A stretch of 64,000 nucleotides of DNA from Streptococcus ruminicola (GCF_011387195.1 NZ_CP046919.1:62001-126000); one strand, 5' to 3'. Shown: positions 17,256 to 27,219, numbered from the stretch's first letter. Program-made: numbers and translations. Notes: generated by a model from the sequence alone, not told the origin.

Positions 17256-19247
17256 CTAATCCATAGCTTTCAACTCTAATACCATATCACGCAGTTGAGC
17301 AGCTAGCTCGAAATCAAGCATTTCAGCAGCTTCATGCATTTGTTTTTGAAGTTTCTTAATAGCATCTTTGCGCTCCGCCTTGTTCATACTTGAGTAATCT
17401 GGCGTATCCTCAGCTACTTCAGTATCTGTCGCTTTAGAAATAGAAATCAAATCGCGAATTTCTTTCTTAATGGTTTGCGGTACAATACCATGTTCTTCGT
17501 TGTAACGCATTTGAATCTTACGACGGCGCGCTGTTTCATCCATAGCTTTTTGCATTGATTCTGTAATCTTATCTGCGTACATGATAACATGACCTTCACT
17601 ATTTCGCGCAGCACGACCAATGGTTTGAATCAGACCACGTTCATTACGGAGAAATCCTTCTTTATCCGCATCAAGAATAGCAACCAAGCTAACTTCTGGT
17701 ACGTCAATCCCTTCACGCAGCAAATTAATCCCAATCAAAACATCAAAAACACCTAAACGCAAATCGCGAATAATCTCGGTACGTTCCAAAGTCTTGATAT
17801 CTGAGTGCATGTATTTGACTTTGACACCCATTTCTTTGAGATAATCCGTCAAATCTTCTGCCATTTTCTTGGTTAATGTCGTGATAAAGGTACGCTCACC
17901 TTTTTCAACACGAGCGTTGATTTCACCAAGAAGGTCATCCATTTGCCCCATCGTCGGACGAACTTCGACTTCAGGATCAAGTAGACCTGTCGGACGAATA
18001 ATTTGTTCAACGACGGTATCGGTTTGTTCTAGTTCATAATCACCAGGGGTCGCTGAGACGTAAACAATTTGGTGAACATGACTTTCAAACTCTTCACGAC
18101 GAAGCGGACGGTTATCAAGTGCACTTGGCAAGCGGAATCCATAGTTAACCAACATTTCCTTACGTGAACGGTCACCATTGTACATGCCCTTGATTTGTCC
18201 CATGGTCATGTGACTTTCATCAACCATAATCAAAAAGTCTTCAGGGAAGAAATCAAGAAGAGTAAATGGTGGCTCACCTTCTGAACGTCCATCCATATAA
18301 CGAGAATAGTTTTCGACACCATTTGTATAGCCCATCTCGCGAAGCATTTCGACATCATATTCTGTACGTTGACGAATACGCTGTGCTTCGATGAGTTTAC
18401 CTTCAGCTTCGAACTGCTTAACCTGCTCTTCCATTTCTGCTAGGATTTTTTGAATAGCTTCTTCCATGTGTTCTTCATTGGTCATGAAGTGGGTTGCTGG
18501 GAAAATCGCCAAATGCTCAACATCACCTAAAACTTTGCCTGTCAAACTTTCGATTTCTCGAATGCGATCAATTTCATCACCGAAGAATTCGACACGAAAG
18601 GCATGTTCGTCTCGGCTGGCTGGGAAAATTTCAACCACATCACCGCGCACACGAAAACGACCACGTTGAAAATCAATGTCATTTCGTTCAAATTGAATGT
18701 CAACAAGGTCATTTAACAATTGGTCACGTGAGATTTCCTGACCTGGACGAAGACTTACAACACTATCAGCATATTCTTTCGGTGACCCCAAACCATAAAT
18801 GCATGATACAGATGCAACGACAATAACATCATTTCGTTCAAGAAGTGATGACGTTGCTGAGTGGCGTAGCTTGTCAATTTCATCATTGACCGAGCTATCT
18901 TTTTCAATATAGGTGTCACTTGATGGCACATAAGCTTCGGGTTGGTAATAGTCATAGTAAGATACAAAGTACTCAACCGCATTTTCTGGGAAGAATTCCT
19001 TGAATTCCCCATAAAGCTGACCAGCCAGGGTCTTATTATGTGCAATAACAAGGGTCGGTTTATTAACTTTAGCAATGACTTGACTCATCGTATAAGTTTT
19101 ACCAGTACCTGTTGCTCCGAGAAGAATCTGAGCTTTTTCTCCCCCTTCAATATTATCAACTAAAGTCTCAATTGCCTGTGGTTGGTCACCAGATGGCTCA
19201 TATTTCGAGACTAATTTAAAATGATTATTTTCTATTCTATCAATCAT
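17256..19247 (-). CDS. uvrB: UvrABC system protein B
   Basis: DNA-damage-verifying helicase-like subunit of nucleotide excision repair. 663 residues, the usual length. Walker A GATGTGKT at 44-51, beta-hairpin region [21 protein letters not shown] split between the helicase lobes, DESH box ([11 protein letters not shown]), helicase motif VI (QTIGRAARN) and the C-terminal UVR domain ([14 protein letters not shown]) that contacts UvrC. The ATG at 19247 ([12 protein letters not shown]) has GAGGA upstream; the frame is open 11 codons further but that is not the family start. Confidence 0.97.
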   Translation of the reverse strand: MIDRIENNHFKLVSKYEPSGDQPQAIETLVDNIEGGEKAQILLGATGTGKTYTMSQVIAKVNKPTLVIAHNKTLAGQLYGEFKEFFPENAVEYFVSYYDYYQPEAYVPSSDTYIEKDSSVNDEIDKLRHSATSSLLERNDVIVVASVSCIYGLGSPKEYADSVVSLRPGQEISRDQLLNDLVDIQFERNDIDFQRGRFRVRGDVVEIFPASRDEHAFRVEFFGDEIDRIREIESLTGKVLGDVEHLAIFPATHFMTNEEHMEEAIQKILAEMEEQVKQFEAEGKLIEAQRIRQRTEYDVEMLREMGYTNGVENYSRYMDGRSEGEPPFTLLDFFPEDFLIMVDESHMTMGQIKGMYNGDRSRKEMLVNYGFRLPSALDNRPLRREEFESHVHQIVYVSATPGDYELEQTDTVVEQIIRPTGLLDPEVEVRPTMGQMDDLLGEINARVEKGERTFITTLTKKMAEDLTDYLKEMGVKVKYMHSDIKTLERTEIIRDLRLGVFDVLIGINLLREGIDVPEVSLVAILDADKEGFLRNERGLIQTIGRAARNSEGHVIMYADKITESMQKAMDETARRRKIQMRYNEEHGIVPQTIKKEIRDLISISKATDTEVAEDTPDYSSMNKAERKDAIKKLQKQMHEAAEMLDFELAAQLRDMVLELKAMD

Positions 19248-19344
19248 AATATTCCTCAAACTGTCATTTAATACCTTCATTCTACCATAAATAAGGGCAA
19301 AATACTCCCTTTTGATATCGAAGGCAATTCGCCCTGACTTCTCA

Positions 19345-19361
19345 TGTTAGGTTTTCTAACA
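19345..19361 (+). promoter_or_regulatory. GlnR-type operator upstream of glnP
   Basis: TGTTA-GGTTTTC-TAACA matches the GlnR/TnrA box TGTNA-N7-TNACA exactly. It lies 17 bases before the -35, so nitrogen-dependent control of the glutamine transporter is likely. Confidence 0.75.
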
Positions 19362-19378
19362 TGATACAAAAACTTAAG

Positions 19379-19407
19379 TTGCTTAAGTGTCTGAATTTTG
19401 ATATAAT
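19379..19407 (+). promoter_or_regulatory. Promoter of the glnPQ-type operon
   Basis: TTGCTT (19379-19384), 17-base spacer, TATAAT (19402-19407). Confidence 0.7.
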
Positions 19408-19436
19408 TAATGCAATCTATTCTAAAGGAGACTAAC

Positions 19437-21641
19437 ATGAAGCACAAATTGAAAGCTATTATGCTAGCAATGGTTTCTGCAATCTTTGTGTTTGGTGCAA
19501 ATGCTAACGCCGATACAATCAGTATCGTGTCTGACACTGCATATGCCCCATTCGAATTCAAAGATTCAGATCAAGTTTATAAAGGTATTGACGTTGACAT
19601 TATTAATGAAGTCGCAAACCGAGAGGGTTGGAATATCGATATGACATTCCCTGGTTTCGACGCAGCTGTTAATGCGGTTCAAGCTGGTCAAGCCGATGCC
19701 CTTATGGCTGGTACAACAGTCACAGAAGCTCGTAAAAAAGTCTTCACATTCTCAGATACTTATTACGATACAGCTGTTGTTGTCTACACTCGTAGCGATG
19801 CTAAAGTGTCTAACTATAAACAACTGTCAGGTAAAACTGTTGGTGTTAAAAACGGAACTGCTGCACAAGCATTCCTTAAAGAAAATCAAAAGAAATATGG
19901 CTATAAAATCAAAACTTTTGATACAAGCGACTTGATGAACAACAGCTTGGATGCTGGTTCAGTCTATGCTGCTATGGATGACCAACCTGTTGTCCAATAC
20001 GCTATTAGCCAAGGTAAAAACTACGCTATCAATATCGACGGTGAAAAAGTCGGAAGCTTCGCTTTTGCTGTTAAAAAAGGAAGCAAATACGAATACCTCA
20101 TCGACGAATTTAACCAAGCTTTTGCTGAAATGAAAAAAGATGGTACTTACGATACTATCATGGCAAAATGGCTTGGTGATTCTGATAAAGCTGCTGATCA
20201 ATCAAGTGTTGTTGCCTCAAGCAGCCTAAAATTATCTGGTGACGCTTCTGCAAAAGCAACTCCAGTCAAATCAAGTTATAAAATCGTTATGGATTCTTCA
20301 TTTGCCCCATTTGAATACCAAAATGACTCAGGTAAATATGAAGGAATCGACGTTGACTTAATCAAAGCTATCGCAAAACAACAAGGTTTCAACATTGAAA
20401 TCTCAAACCCAGGTTTTGATGCAGCACTTAACGCTGTCCAAGCTGGTCAAGCTGATGGTGTTATGGCTGGTATGTCAATCACTGATGCGCGTAAAGAAAT
20501 CTTTGATTTCTCAGATGCTTACTACACTTCAAACATCTTGCTTGCTGTTAAAAAGGGAAGCTCAGTAAAATCATACGATGACTTAAGCGGTAAAACTGTT
20601 GGTGCCAAAAATGGTACATCATCTTACACATGGTTGTCAGAACACGCCGCTCAATACGGCTACACACTTCGTGCCTTTGATGAAGCATCTACAATGTATG
20701 ATAGTTTGAACTCTGGTTCAATCGACGCCCTTATGGATGATGAAGCTGTACTTCGTTATGCTATCAAACAAGGTCGTAACTTTGATACACCAATCGATGG
20801 TGAAAAATCTGGTGAATACGGATTTGCCGTAAACAAAGGTGCTAACCCAGAATTGCTTGAAATGTTCAACAACGGTCTTGCTGCACTTGTCAAATCTGGT
20901 GAATACGATAAAATCGTAAGCAAATACCTTGGTTCAACTGATTCTAAAAAATCAACATCATCAAGCGTTGATGAAACAACAATTTGGGGACTTATCAAAA
21001 ACAACTATTCTCAATTGCTCACAGGTCTTGGAACAACTCTTAGTCTAACACTAATTTCATTTGCAATTGCTATGGTTATTGGTATCATCTTTGGTATGAT
21101 GGCCGTTGCTCCAAATAAAGTTCTTCGTACAATCTCAGCAGTCTTTGTCGATGTTGTTCGTGGTATCCCATTGATGATCGTCGCTGCTTTCATCTTCTGG
21201 GGAATTCCAAACCTTATCGAATCAATGACAGGTCACCAAAGCCCAATCAATGATTTCCTTGCTGCAACAATCGCACTTTCATTGAACGCTGGTGCTTATA
21301 TCGCTGAAATTGTTCGTGGTGGTATCGAAGCAGTTCCTAAAGGACAAATGGAAGCAAGTCGAAGCTTAGGTATCTCATACGGTAAGACAATGAAAAAAGT
21401 TATCTTGCCACAAGCCGTTCGCGTGATGTTGCCAAACTTCATCAACCAATTCGTTATTTCATTGAAAGATACAACTATCGTATCAGCAATTGGTCTTGTT
21501 GAACTCTTCCAAACAGGTAAAATCATTATCGCTCGTAACTACCAATCATTCCGTATGTACGCTATCTTAGCAATCATCTACCTTGTAATGATCACCCTTT
21601 TGACTCGTTTAGCAAAACGTCTAGAAAAGAGGCTTAAATAA
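19437..21641 (+). CDS. glnP: Glutamine/amino-acid ABC transporter, fused tandem binding domains and permease
   Basis: 734-residue fusion. A signal peptide (to about residue 24, ANANADT) is followed by two homologous substrate-binding domains in tandem (about 25-255 and 285-510), each with the AGQADxxMAG and KTVGxKNGT patterns. Then comes a permease domain with about five membrane segments and the ATPase-contact loop [19 protein letters not shown]. Having two binding domains per subunit is typical of GlnP of lactic acid bacteria. The ATG at 19437 follows AAGGAG. Its stop overlaps the start of the ATPase gene. A GlnR box upstream supports glutamine/nitrogen control. Arginine or other polar amino acids are alternative substrates. 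Confidence 0.92.
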   Translation: MKHKLKAIMLAMVSAIFVFGANANADTISIVSDTAYAPFEFKDSDQVYKGIDVDIINEVANREGWNIDMTFPGFDAAVNAVQAGQADALMAGTTVTEARKKVFTFSDTYYDTAVVVYTRSDAKVSNYKQLSGKTVGVKNGTAAQAFLKENQKKYGYKIKTFDTSDLMNNSLDAGSVYAAMDDQPVVQYAISQGKNYAINIDGEKVGSFAFAVKKGSKYEYLIDEFNQAFAEMKKDGTYDTIMAKWLGDSDKAADQSSVVASSSLKLSGDASAKATPVKSSYKIVMDSSFAPFEYQNDSGKYEGIDVDLIKAIAKQQGFNIEISNPGFDAALNAVQAGQADGVMAGMSITDARKEIFDFSDAYYTSNILLAVKKGSSVKSYDDLSGKTVGAKNGTSSYTWLSEHAAQYGYTLRAFDEASTMYDSLNSGSIDALMDDEAVLRYAIKQGRNFDTPIDGEKSGEYGFAVNKGANPELLEMFNNGLAALVKSGEYDKIVSKYLGSTDSKKSTSSSVDETTIWGLIKNNYSQLLTGLGTTLSLTLISFAIAMVIGIIFGMMAVAPNKVLRTISAVFVDVVRGIPLMIVAAFIFWGIPNLIESMTGHQSPINDFLAATIALSLNAGAYIAEIVRGGIEAVPKGQMEASRSLGISYGKTMKKVILPQAVRVMLPNFINQFVISLKDTTIVSAIGLVELFQTGKIIIARNYQSFRMYAILAIIYLVMITLLTRLAKRLEKRLK

Positions 21642-22381
21642 TGGCAGAATTAAAAATTGATGTTCAAGATTTGCATAAATCTTATGGAGATAATGAAGTC
21701 TTAAAAGGAATTACAACACAATTCCACGAAGGTGATGTTGTATGTATCATCGGTCCTTCAGGTTCAGGAAAATCAACTTTCCTTCGTACTCTTAACCTTC
21801 TTGAAACAATCACAAGTGGTAAAGTTGTTGTTGATGGTTTTGAACTATCTGACCCAAATACTGACGTCGATAAAGTTCGTGAAAATATCGGTATGGTATT
21901 TCAACACTTCAACCTTTTCCCACACATGACTGTTCTTGAAAACATCACTTTCGCTCCTATTGAATTAGGAAAAGAAAGCAAAGAAGATGCTGAAAAACAC
22001 GCTATGGAACTTCTTGCAAAAGTTGGTCTTGCTGATAAACGCGATGCCAAACCAGATAGCCTATCTGGTGGTCAAAAACAACGTGTCGCTATCGCACGTA
22101 GTTTGGCAATGAATCCTGATATCATGCTCTTTGACGAACCAACTTCTGCACTTGACCCTGAAATGGTTGGTGACGTTCTTGGTGTTATGAAAGACTTGGC
22201 AGAGCAAGGCATGACTATGTTAATCGTTACCCACGAAATGGGATTTGCTCGTAAAGTTGCCAACCGTGTTATCTTCACAGACGGCGGACAATTTATTGAA
22301 GATGGAACACCTGAGCAAATCTTCGATAACCCTCAACACCCACGTCTAAAAGACTTCTTGAACAAAGTATTGAACGTCTAA
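21641..22381 (+). CDS. glnQ: Amino-acid ABC transporter ATP-binding protein
   Basis: 246-residue ATPase of the polar-amino-acid importer. Walker [10 protein letters not shown] at 38-46, Q-loop [11 protein letters not shown], signature [17 protein letters not shown], Walker [15 protein letters not shown], switch histidine VTHEMGFA. The start overlaps the stop of the fused permease gene by one base (TAATG), so the two are made together. A strong terminator follows. Confidence 0.95.
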   Translation: MAELKIDVQDLHKSYGDNEVLKGITTQFHEGDVVCIIGPSGSGKSTFLRTLNLLETITSGKVVVDGFELSDPNTDVDKVRENIGMVFQHFNLFPHMTVLENITFAPIELGKESKEDAEKHAMELLAKVGLADKRDAKPDSLSGGQKQRVAIARSLAMNPDIMLFDEPTSALDPEMVGDVLGVMKDLAEQGMTMLIVTHEMGFARKVANRVIFTDGGQFIEDGTPEQIFDNPQHPRLKDFLNKVLNV

Positions 22382-22387
22382 TAACTT

Positions 22388-22419
22388 AAAAAAACTAGGT
22401 TTTAAGACCTAGTTTTTTT
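22388..22419 (+). terminator. Terminator of glnPQ
   Basis: AAAAAAACTAGGT/ACCTAGTTTTTTT stem around TTTAAG, with a long T-run. Confidence 0.88.
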
Positions 22420-22651
22420 GTGTCTCCATATTGACCAAATAACAATATTTTCTTTTAACAATCTCTGTTAAAATTTTGACTTTCATTTTTGCTTTTGGTA
22501 GACTGAAGGTAAGTTATCAAGACAAGCTACAAACAAAAACTCAACCCTAATAACTTAGGGAATTACCTCACTTATATTGACAGAAAACTCCTTTTTTAAG
22601 CGAGATATGAGCACTAAGGTAGCAAATCCATAACTTTTTTCTGTGTAAAAT

Positions 22652-22667
22652 CAGTAGGTATCTACTG
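22652..22667 (+). promoter_or_regulatory. Palindrome just upstream of the rubrerythrin ribosome site
   Basis: CAGTAG-GTAT-CTACTG, perfect 6-bp arms, ending about 10 bases before AAGGAGG. Could be an operator or an mRNA hairpin; no match to a PerR box. Confidence 0.35.
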
Positions 22668-22690
22668 TTTAATATAAGGAGGACTTTGAT

Positions 22691-23227
22691 ATGTCTAAGT
22701 ATGCTGGTACTCAAACCGAAAAAAATTTGCAAGCTGCATTTGCTGGTGAATCTCAAGCACGCAACAAGTACACTTTCTTTGCTTCAAGAGCCAAAAAGGA
22801 TGGCTTTGAACAAATCGCAGAACTTTTCTTGAAGACTGCTGACAACGAAAAAGAACACGCCAAAATGTGGTATAAAGAACTCTTTGGCATTGGTGATACT
22901 GCCGAAAACTTGGAAACTGCAGCAGATGGTGAAAACTACGAATGGACAGATATGTATGTTGAATTCGCCAAAACCGCCGAAAAAGAAGGATTCCCTCAAC
23001 TTGCTAAAAAATTCCTCATGGTCGCTGAAATCGAAAAACACCACGAAGAACGCTATCGTGCTCTTCTCAAAAATGTCGAAACTGCTAAAGTCTTTGAAAA
23101 GAGCGAAGTTAAGATTTGGGAATGTCGCAACTGTGGTCACATTATTGTTGGTACAAAAGCACCAAAAGTTTGCCCAGTCTGCGCTCACGCTCAATCTTAC
23201 TTCGAAGTCCGAGCTGAAAATTATTAA
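22691..23227 (+). CDS. rbr: Rubrerythrin
   Basis: Cytosolic non-haem diiron peroxidase that lowers hydrogen peroxide; useful to a catalase-negative anaerobe-like cell. 178 residues: N-terminal four-helix ferritin-like domain (about 1-135) with likely iron ligands Glu20, Glu53, His56 and Glu113, then a rubredoxin-like iron site made by Cys145, Cys148, Cys161 and Cys164 (CRNCG ... CPVCA). AAGGAGG precedes the ATG by 8 bases. It is a single-gene unit ending at the hairpin 23232-23263. Confidence 0.95.
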   Translation: MSKYAGTQTEKNLQAAFAGESQARNKYTFFASRAKKDGFEQIAELFLKTADNEKEHAKMWYKELFGIGDTAENLETAADGENYEWTDMYVEFAKTAEKEGFPQLAKKFLMVAEIEKHHEERYRALLKNVETAKVFEKSEVKIWECRNCGHIIVGTKAPKVCPVCAHAQSYFEVRAENY

Positions 23228-23231
23228 TCTC

Positions 23232-23263
23232 AAAAATCCTCAGCCTTTTGACTGGGGATTTTC
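23232..23263 (+). terminator. Terminator of the rubrerythrin gene
   Basis: AAAATCCTCAG/CTGGGGATTTT stem around CCTTTTGA. Confidence 0.75.
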
Positions 23264-23272
23264 GCATATTCT

Positions 23273-23302
23273 TTGACAAAAATAGCACTCTTTTGCTAAA
23301 AT
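23273..23302 (+). promoter_or_regulatory. Promoter of the ABC-F gene leader
   Basis: TTGACA (23273-23278), 18-base spacer, TAAAAT (23297-23302). The message would carry a leader of about 200 bases before the ABC-F start codon. Confidence 0.7.
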
Positions 23303-23333
23303 GAAAGCAAATCAAGTAGGAGGAATTTAAGCA

Positions 23334-23345
23334 ATGAACAACTAA
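23334..23345 (+). CDS. Possible three-residue leader ORF (MNN)
   Basis: A strong AGGAGGAATTTAAGCA ribosome site precedes ATG-AAC-AAC-TAA, 30-odd bases after the promoter and about 110 before the terminator hairpin. Such tiny ORFs often precede drug-inducible ribosome-protection genes. An alternative is that it is the broken start of a small membrane peptide: the frame shifted by one base reads KNKTFWYTISGFVFSALLYS and continues to the ABC-F start. Confidence 0.4.
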   Translation: MNN

Positions 23346-23457
23346 GAACAAGACGTTTTGGTATACCATATCAGGTTTTGTTTTTAGTGCACTTCTCTAT
23401 TCTCTTGCTTATCCATCAGACGTGTTGGGTATTTTTAGCGTTGACCATAATGAGATT

Positions 23458-23492
23458 CACACTCTACCTGCTATGGTAGAGTGTGTTTTTTT
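23458..23492 (+). terminator. Intrinsic terminator/attenuator in the ABC-F leader
   Basis: Perfect 11-bp stem CACACTCTACC/GGTAGAGTGTG around TGCTAT followed by seven T residues, 15 bases before the ABC-F start codon. With a promoter upstream and no other gene between, it looks like a transcription attenuator. Confidence 0.8.
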
Positions 23493-23507
23493 GAAAGCGA
23501 GGATCTT

Positions 23508-25001
23508 ATGCTAGAAATTAATCAGTTATCCATTCACCATCTCAAGGATTCTAAGCCAATCATTACAGACTTGCATCTCATTGTAAATCCTGGTGAGAAA
23601 TTAGCCATTATTGGAGAGGAAGGGACAGGCAAATCAAGCCTACTAAAAACTATCGTATCCCCAAAATTAATTGCAAGCTATGCTGACTTTACTGGACAAA
23701 TTCGTAATCAGTTTAAAAAAATCGGATACCTTCCACAATCCCTGTCTAAAAATGACCAGACCATCTCTGATTTTCTTTATAAAAATATGGATTATCTTTT
23801 CAATTATACAGCTTTTTATCAAATGGCTGCACAACTAGGTTTGAATCTTGCTACATTAGAAGAAAAAAATCAACTTTTATCTAGCTTATCAGGCGGTGAG
23901 AAACTTAAGCTCCAACTGTCTAAATTAACTGGACAAGAAGCTGATTTACTCTTATTAGATGAGCCGAGCAGCGATCTTGATATTGACAGTCAAGTAGTCT
24001 TAAAAAAATTCATTCAAGAATCTAATAAGACCATTATTTTTATCTCTCACGATGAAGCTATGCTTGAAGATACTGCTACTGCCATCTTACATCTTGAACT
24101 TCTTAAGCATCGTCAACTTCCTCGCGCTAGCTATTTCCAAGGAAAGTACCTAGATTACCTTAAACAGCGCCAAAGCACTTATACTAAGCAATTACAAGAA
24201 GCCAAAAACGACTATCGCTTAAAGAAAAAACGAGATGCAAAAATCCATCGCATCCACCAAGCTGCCCAATACAATGTTAGACACACTCATGACAGCACTC
24301 TTGGAAGACTGGCGGCTAAAAAGATGAAAACTGTTCTTTCACTTGAAAAAAGGTATCAAAAAGAAGATAGCAATCGTGTCGACTTTCCAGAAAACATGGA
24401 CAACATCGCGCTCTTTTTTAATGATATTTCAACACTTGATAAAAACAAGAGAATTCTTTCTTGGAAAAAGCACCAGTTACCAACTGGACAGAAAATTAAT
24501 TTAGATATTTTCGGACAAGATAAATTAGTGATAACAGGTAAAAACGGCATTGGAAAAACAAGATTAATCAAACAGATTTATCACGACCTAAACCAAAATC
24601 AGCAACTCTCTATCGGTTACATGCCACAAGATTACGACAGTTTCTTTTCAAAAGAGATTTCAACTCTCGAATTTTTAGACGATGTAGCAAATGAGAATAC
24701 CTCAAGAACCATCCTAGCTTGCCTTCAATTTACAAGAGAAGAAATGGAGCACTCTGCTCTTAACCTATCTGGGGGGCAAAAAGCTAAACTTTTCTTAGCC
24801 CACATGGTCCTTTCTAAAAATCAAGCGATTATTCTTGATGAACCAACACGACATTTTTCACCAACAAGCCAACCGCTTATCCGCGAACTCTTCCTTAATT
24901 ATCCAGGATGCATAATCAGTGTTTCTCACGACCAACATTTTATTCAAACCGTTGCAAGAAAGCACTACCGTTTAACTGAAAATTCCTTAGATAGCAACTA
25001 A
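23508..25001 (+). CDS. ABC-F family ATPase, possible ribosome-protection protein
   Basis: 497-residue protein with two ABC domains and no membrane segment, so ABC-F class: these bind the ribosomal E site, some translating stalled mRNAs, others displacing antibiotics. Domain 1: Walker A GEEGTGKSS (36-44), signature LSGGEKLKLQLS, Walker B LLLLDEPSSDLD. A basic, charged linker follows (about 210-290, KNDYRLKKKRDAKIHRIHQ). Domain 2: Walker A GKNGIGKTR, signature LSGGQKAKLFLA, Walker B AIILDEPTRHFSPTSQP, in which the usual NHLD is replaced. GCGAGGA precedes the ATG at 23508. The leader with attenuator suggests inducible expression, as for resistance members; the drug class cannot be inferred. Confidence 0.85.
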   Translation: MLEINQLSIHHLKDSKPIITDLHLIVNPGEKLAIIGEEGTGKSSLLKTIVSPKLIASYADFTGQIRNQFKKIGYLPQSLSKNDQTISDFLYKNMDYLFNYTAFYQMAAQLGLNLATLEEKNQLLSSLSGGEKLKLQLSKLTGQEADLLLLDEPSSDLDIDSQVVLKKFIQESNKTIIFISHDEAMLEDTATAILHLELLKHRQLPRASYFQGKYLDYLKQRQSTYTKQLQEAKNDYRLKKKRDAKIHRIHQAAQYNVRHTHDSTLGRLAAKKMKTVLSLEKRYQKEDSNRVDFPENMDNIALFFNDISTLDKNKRILSWKKHQLPTGQKINLDIFGQDKLVITGKNGIGKTRLIKQIYHDLNQNQQLSIGYMPQDYDSFFSKEISTLEFLDDVANENTSRTILACLQFTREEMEHSALNLSGGQKAKLFLAHMVLSKNQAIILDEPTRHFSPTSQPLIRELFLNYPGCIISVSHDQHFIQTVARKHYRLTENSLDSN

Positions 25002-25028
25002 AAAAGCCCAGCCAAAAAGCTGAGCTCA
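25001..25028 (-). terminator. Terminator of the 60-residue gene
   Basis: Minus strand: AGCTCAGC/GCTGGGCT stem (one G-T pair) followed by TTTTTT. It also faces the end of the ABC-F gene. Confidence 0.65.
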
Positions 25029-25042
25029 AGTAGGAGTGCAGG

Positions 25043-25225
25043 TTAAGACTCTTGGTCTTCTGCTTCTCCTGCTTTTTCTTTTGCTAATTTTTCACGTTCT
25101 AAGCGAAAACGTCGATTTGGATTAAGGGTATTGAAAAGTTCTTCTAGCTTTTCAGCATTCCAAACATCGGCTGCTGATACAAAATTACCATCTTTATCTC
25201 TAAAAGATATCGGTTTTTCACCCAT
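25043..25225 (-). CDS. Small hypothetical protein, 60 residues
   Basis: Not recognised. A hydrophilic protein that begins MGEKPISFRDKDGNFVSAADVWNAEKLEELFNTLNPNRRF and ends in an acidic, Glu-rich tail. No signal peptide or membrane segment. GGGAGG precedes the ATG at good spacing and a terminator follows, so it is probably real and expressed. The upstream region is occupied by the 146-bp tandem repeats. Confidence 0.7.
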   Translation of the reverse strand: MGEKPISFRDKDGNFVSAADVWNAEKLEELFNTLNPNRRFRLEREKLAKEKAGEAEDQES

Positions 25226-25279
25226 AAGAACCTCCCGTTAAAAATATCTATAAAACTTATTATCGTTGATAAACACCTG

Positions 25280-25425
25280 CTACCACGTGAGAAAATGGGT
25301 TCGATATCAAACCATTTTCGAACTAGTAAGATACCTAGGCAACGCTCTATAGAGCTTGCCACAACTGTTAATTAGTATACCAATTAGTAATAGCTAACAT
25401 AACAATCGAACACGTCCTACGAGCT
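25280..25425. repeat. 146-bp direct repeat, copy 1
   Basis: Nearly identical to 25455-25600 (offset 175; three or so differences, e.g. GATACC versus GATGCC). Contains two palindromic stems: AAAATGG..CATTTT around GATATC, and GGCAA..TTGCC around CTCTATAGAG. No open frame. Confidence 0.92.
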
Positions 25426-25454
25426 AAACATTACCTTACTTGTTAACAGACATA

Positions 25455-25600
25455 CTACGACGTGAGAAAATGGGTTCGATATCAAACCATTTTCGAACTA
25501 GTAAGATGCCTAGGCAACGCTCTATAGAGCTTGCCACAACTGTTAATTAGTATACCAATTAATAATAGCTAACATAACAATCGAACACGTCCTACGAGCT
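25455..25600. repeat. 146-bp direct repeat, copy 2
   Basis: Second copy of the same element, separated from the first by 29 bases of unique sequence. Conservation of both stems suggests a structured RNA or protein-binding element, but no promoter is clear on either strand. Confidence 0.92.
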
Positions 25601-25691
25601 TGGCAAAAAAGATAATTTTTCCTAGAGCTCATTGCTCTTCGTTAAAATTTCTATTTTTGCTTTGCTCGCTTAACGGACTTTGTATCTTATA

Positions 25692-27005
25692 TTAATCCAC
25701 GAATTCGAATTCAAAGTTACCAATACGAACGATATCTCCGTCTTTAGCACCGCGTTCACGGAGGGCTTCATCGACACCCATACCGCGCAATTGACGGGCA
25801 AATTTCATAACTGATTCGTCACGTTCCATATTTGTCATGACAAAGAGTTTTTCAAGTTTTTCACCTGACAATACCCAAGCAGCATCGTCATCACGTGAAA
25901 TTTCAAACGGACGTTCGTCTGGATCAAATCCGTAGTAAACTTCTTCATCAATCATATCATCTTCAGTGTAAAGCAAGAATTCATCAGTCTTATCAAGCAA
26001 TTCTGCTGTTGCTTCCATCAGATTTTCCAAACCTTGGTGAGCTAAGCTTGAAATTGGGAAAATCATTGGCATTTCATCGAAATCATCGTAATTTGCTGCC
26101 AATTTTTCTTTGAAGACTTTCAAGTTTTCTTCTGCTTCTGGCATGTCCATCTTGTTAGCAACAATGATTTGTGGACGTTCCATCAAACGAAGGTTGTAAG
26201 TTTCAAGTTCGTTATTGATTGAAACATAATCTTCGTAAGGGTCACGACCTTCACTTGCTGACATGTCGATAACGTGCAAGATAACACGTGTACGCTCGAT
26301 GTGACGAAGGAATTGTGTTCCAAGACCTACACCTTGTGAAGCTCCTTCAATCAATCCTGGAAGGTCAGCCATGGCAAAGCTGTCACCTGATTTTGTGCGA
26401 ACCATACCAAGGTTAGGCACGATTGTTGTAAAGTGATAAGCACCGATTTTGGGTTTAGCAGCTGTAACAACACTTAGTAATGTAGATTTACCAACTGATG
26501 GGAACCCAACCAAACCAACATCTGCCAAGATTTTCAATTCAAGTTGAAGTTCACGTTCTTCACCTGGTTCACCATTTTCGGCAATTTCTGGTGCAGGGTT
26601 ACGTGGTGTCGCAAAGCGAATATTACCACGTCCACCACGTCCACCATGAGCGACAACAAATTCTTGACCATTTTCAACAAGGTCAGTGATAACTTTATTT
26701 GTCTCAGCATCACGAACAGTTGTTCCTTGTGGGACACGAACAATAAGGTCTTCTGCACCACGTCCGTGCATTCCCTTTGTCATCCCTTTTTCACCAGATT
26801 TAGCTTTAAAAATACGGTTGTAACGGAAGTCCATCAATGTACGAAGTCCTTCGTCAACTTTAAAGATGACTGAACCACCTTTACCACCGTCACCTCCCCA
26901 AGGACCGCCATTAGGGACGTATTTTTCACGACGGAAGGCAACCATGCCATCACCACCACGACCAGCTTTAACGCTGATTTTGGCAGTATCTAAAAACATA
27001 CTCAT
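25692..27005 (-). CDS. obgE: GTPase Obg/CgtA
   Basis: Essential ribosome-associated GTPase involved in 50S maturation and stress control. 437 residues in three parts: glycine-rich Obg fold at the N-terminus (about 1-158, [32 protein letters not shown] pattern), GTPase domain with GFPSVGKST (G1), [10 protein letters not shown] (G3) and NKMD (G4), and a C-terminal OCT domain (ending [11 protein letters not shown]). AGGA lies 7 bases before the ATG at 27005. Followed by a 42-residue membrane protein upstream on the same strand, each with its own signals. Confidence 0.96.
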   Translation of the reverse strand: MSMFLDTAKISVKAGRGGDGMVAFRREKYVPNGGPWGGDGGKGGSVIFKVDEGLRTLMDFRYNRIFKAKSGEKGMTKGMHGRGAEDLIVRVPQGTTVRDAETNKVITDLVENGQEFVVAHGGRGGRGNIRFATPRNPAPEIAENGEPGEERELQLELKILADVGLVGFPSVGKSTLLSVVTAAKPKIGAYHFTTIVPNLGMVRTKSGDSFAMADLPGLIEGASQGVGLGTQFLRHIERTRVILHVIDMSASEGRDPYEDYVSINNELETYNLRLMERPQIIVANKMDMPEAEENLKVFKEKLAANYDDFDEMPMIFPISSLAHQGLENLMEATAELLDKTDEFLLYTEDDMIDEEVYYGFDPDERPFEISRDDDAAWVLSGEKLEKLFVMTNMERDESVMKFARQLRGMGVDEALRERGAKDGDIVRIGNFEFEFVD

Positions 27006-27063
27006 TATTAATTCCTATTCTTTCATTGTAATAACTGTTGCACTAAAATTGGATGTGCAAAAG

Positions 27064-27090
27064 CATAAAAAAACGCCTCTTCAGCGTTCT
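27064..27090 (-). terminator. Terminator of the small membrane-protein gene
   Basis: Minus strand: AACGC/GCGTT stem around TGAAGAG with seven T residues. Confidence 0.7.
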
Positions 27091-27219
27091 TTAAATAATT
27101 GAACCAATAGCAGTCGCAATAAGACCACCTACAGTTACTAGAACCATTAAGATAACAACTACTAAAGTCAGTTTTTCAAACGCTGTTTTTTTACGTGGTC
27201 CGTTTTCACCAAATGCCAC
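27091..27219 (-). CDS. Small membrane protein, 42 residues (DUF4044-like)
   Basis: GTG start at 27219 with GAGGTG 7 bases upstream. The protein has a short cytoplasmic Lys/Arg head (AFGENGPRKKTAFEKL) and one membrane segment (TLVVVILMVLVTVGGLIATAI). The pattern matches the short DUF4044-type proteins found in streptococci, from memory. Function unknown. It has its own terminator. Confidence 0.75.
   Translation of the reverse strand: MAFGENGPRKKTAFEKLTLVVVILMVLVTVGGLIATAIGSII

Larger units (their letters stand above)
22382..22690. other. Gene-free stretch before rubrerythrin gene
   Basis: 309 bases. After the glnQ terminator it holds two small perfect palindromes (CCCTAA/TTAGGG at 22545-22560 and CAGTAG/CTACTG at 22652-22667) and a TTGACA at about 22577 without a convincing -10. 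No open frame. Confidence 0.6.
25226..25691. other. Gene-free stretch with tandem repeat
   Basis: 466 bases between the small gene and obgE, both on the minus strand. Mostly filled by two copies of a 146-bp repeat. The last 90 bases (25601-25691) before obgE show only loose palindromes. Confidence 0.7.

Noticed and set aside
19310..19335. Stem near AGGGCAAAATACTCCC as a terminator
   Set aside because: It lies between divergent genes (uvrB and glnP), so a terminator there would have no gene to end.
19277..19561. Minus-strand frame between uvrB and glnP
   Set aside because: Covers the GlnR box, promoter and 5' end of glnP; no ribosome site, no domain.
22784..23276. Long alternative frames in rubrerythrin
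   Set aside because: Both are out-of-frame shadows of a clearly recognised gene.
26544..26873. Plus-strand frame inside obgE
   Set aside because: Antisense shadow of the GTPase gene.
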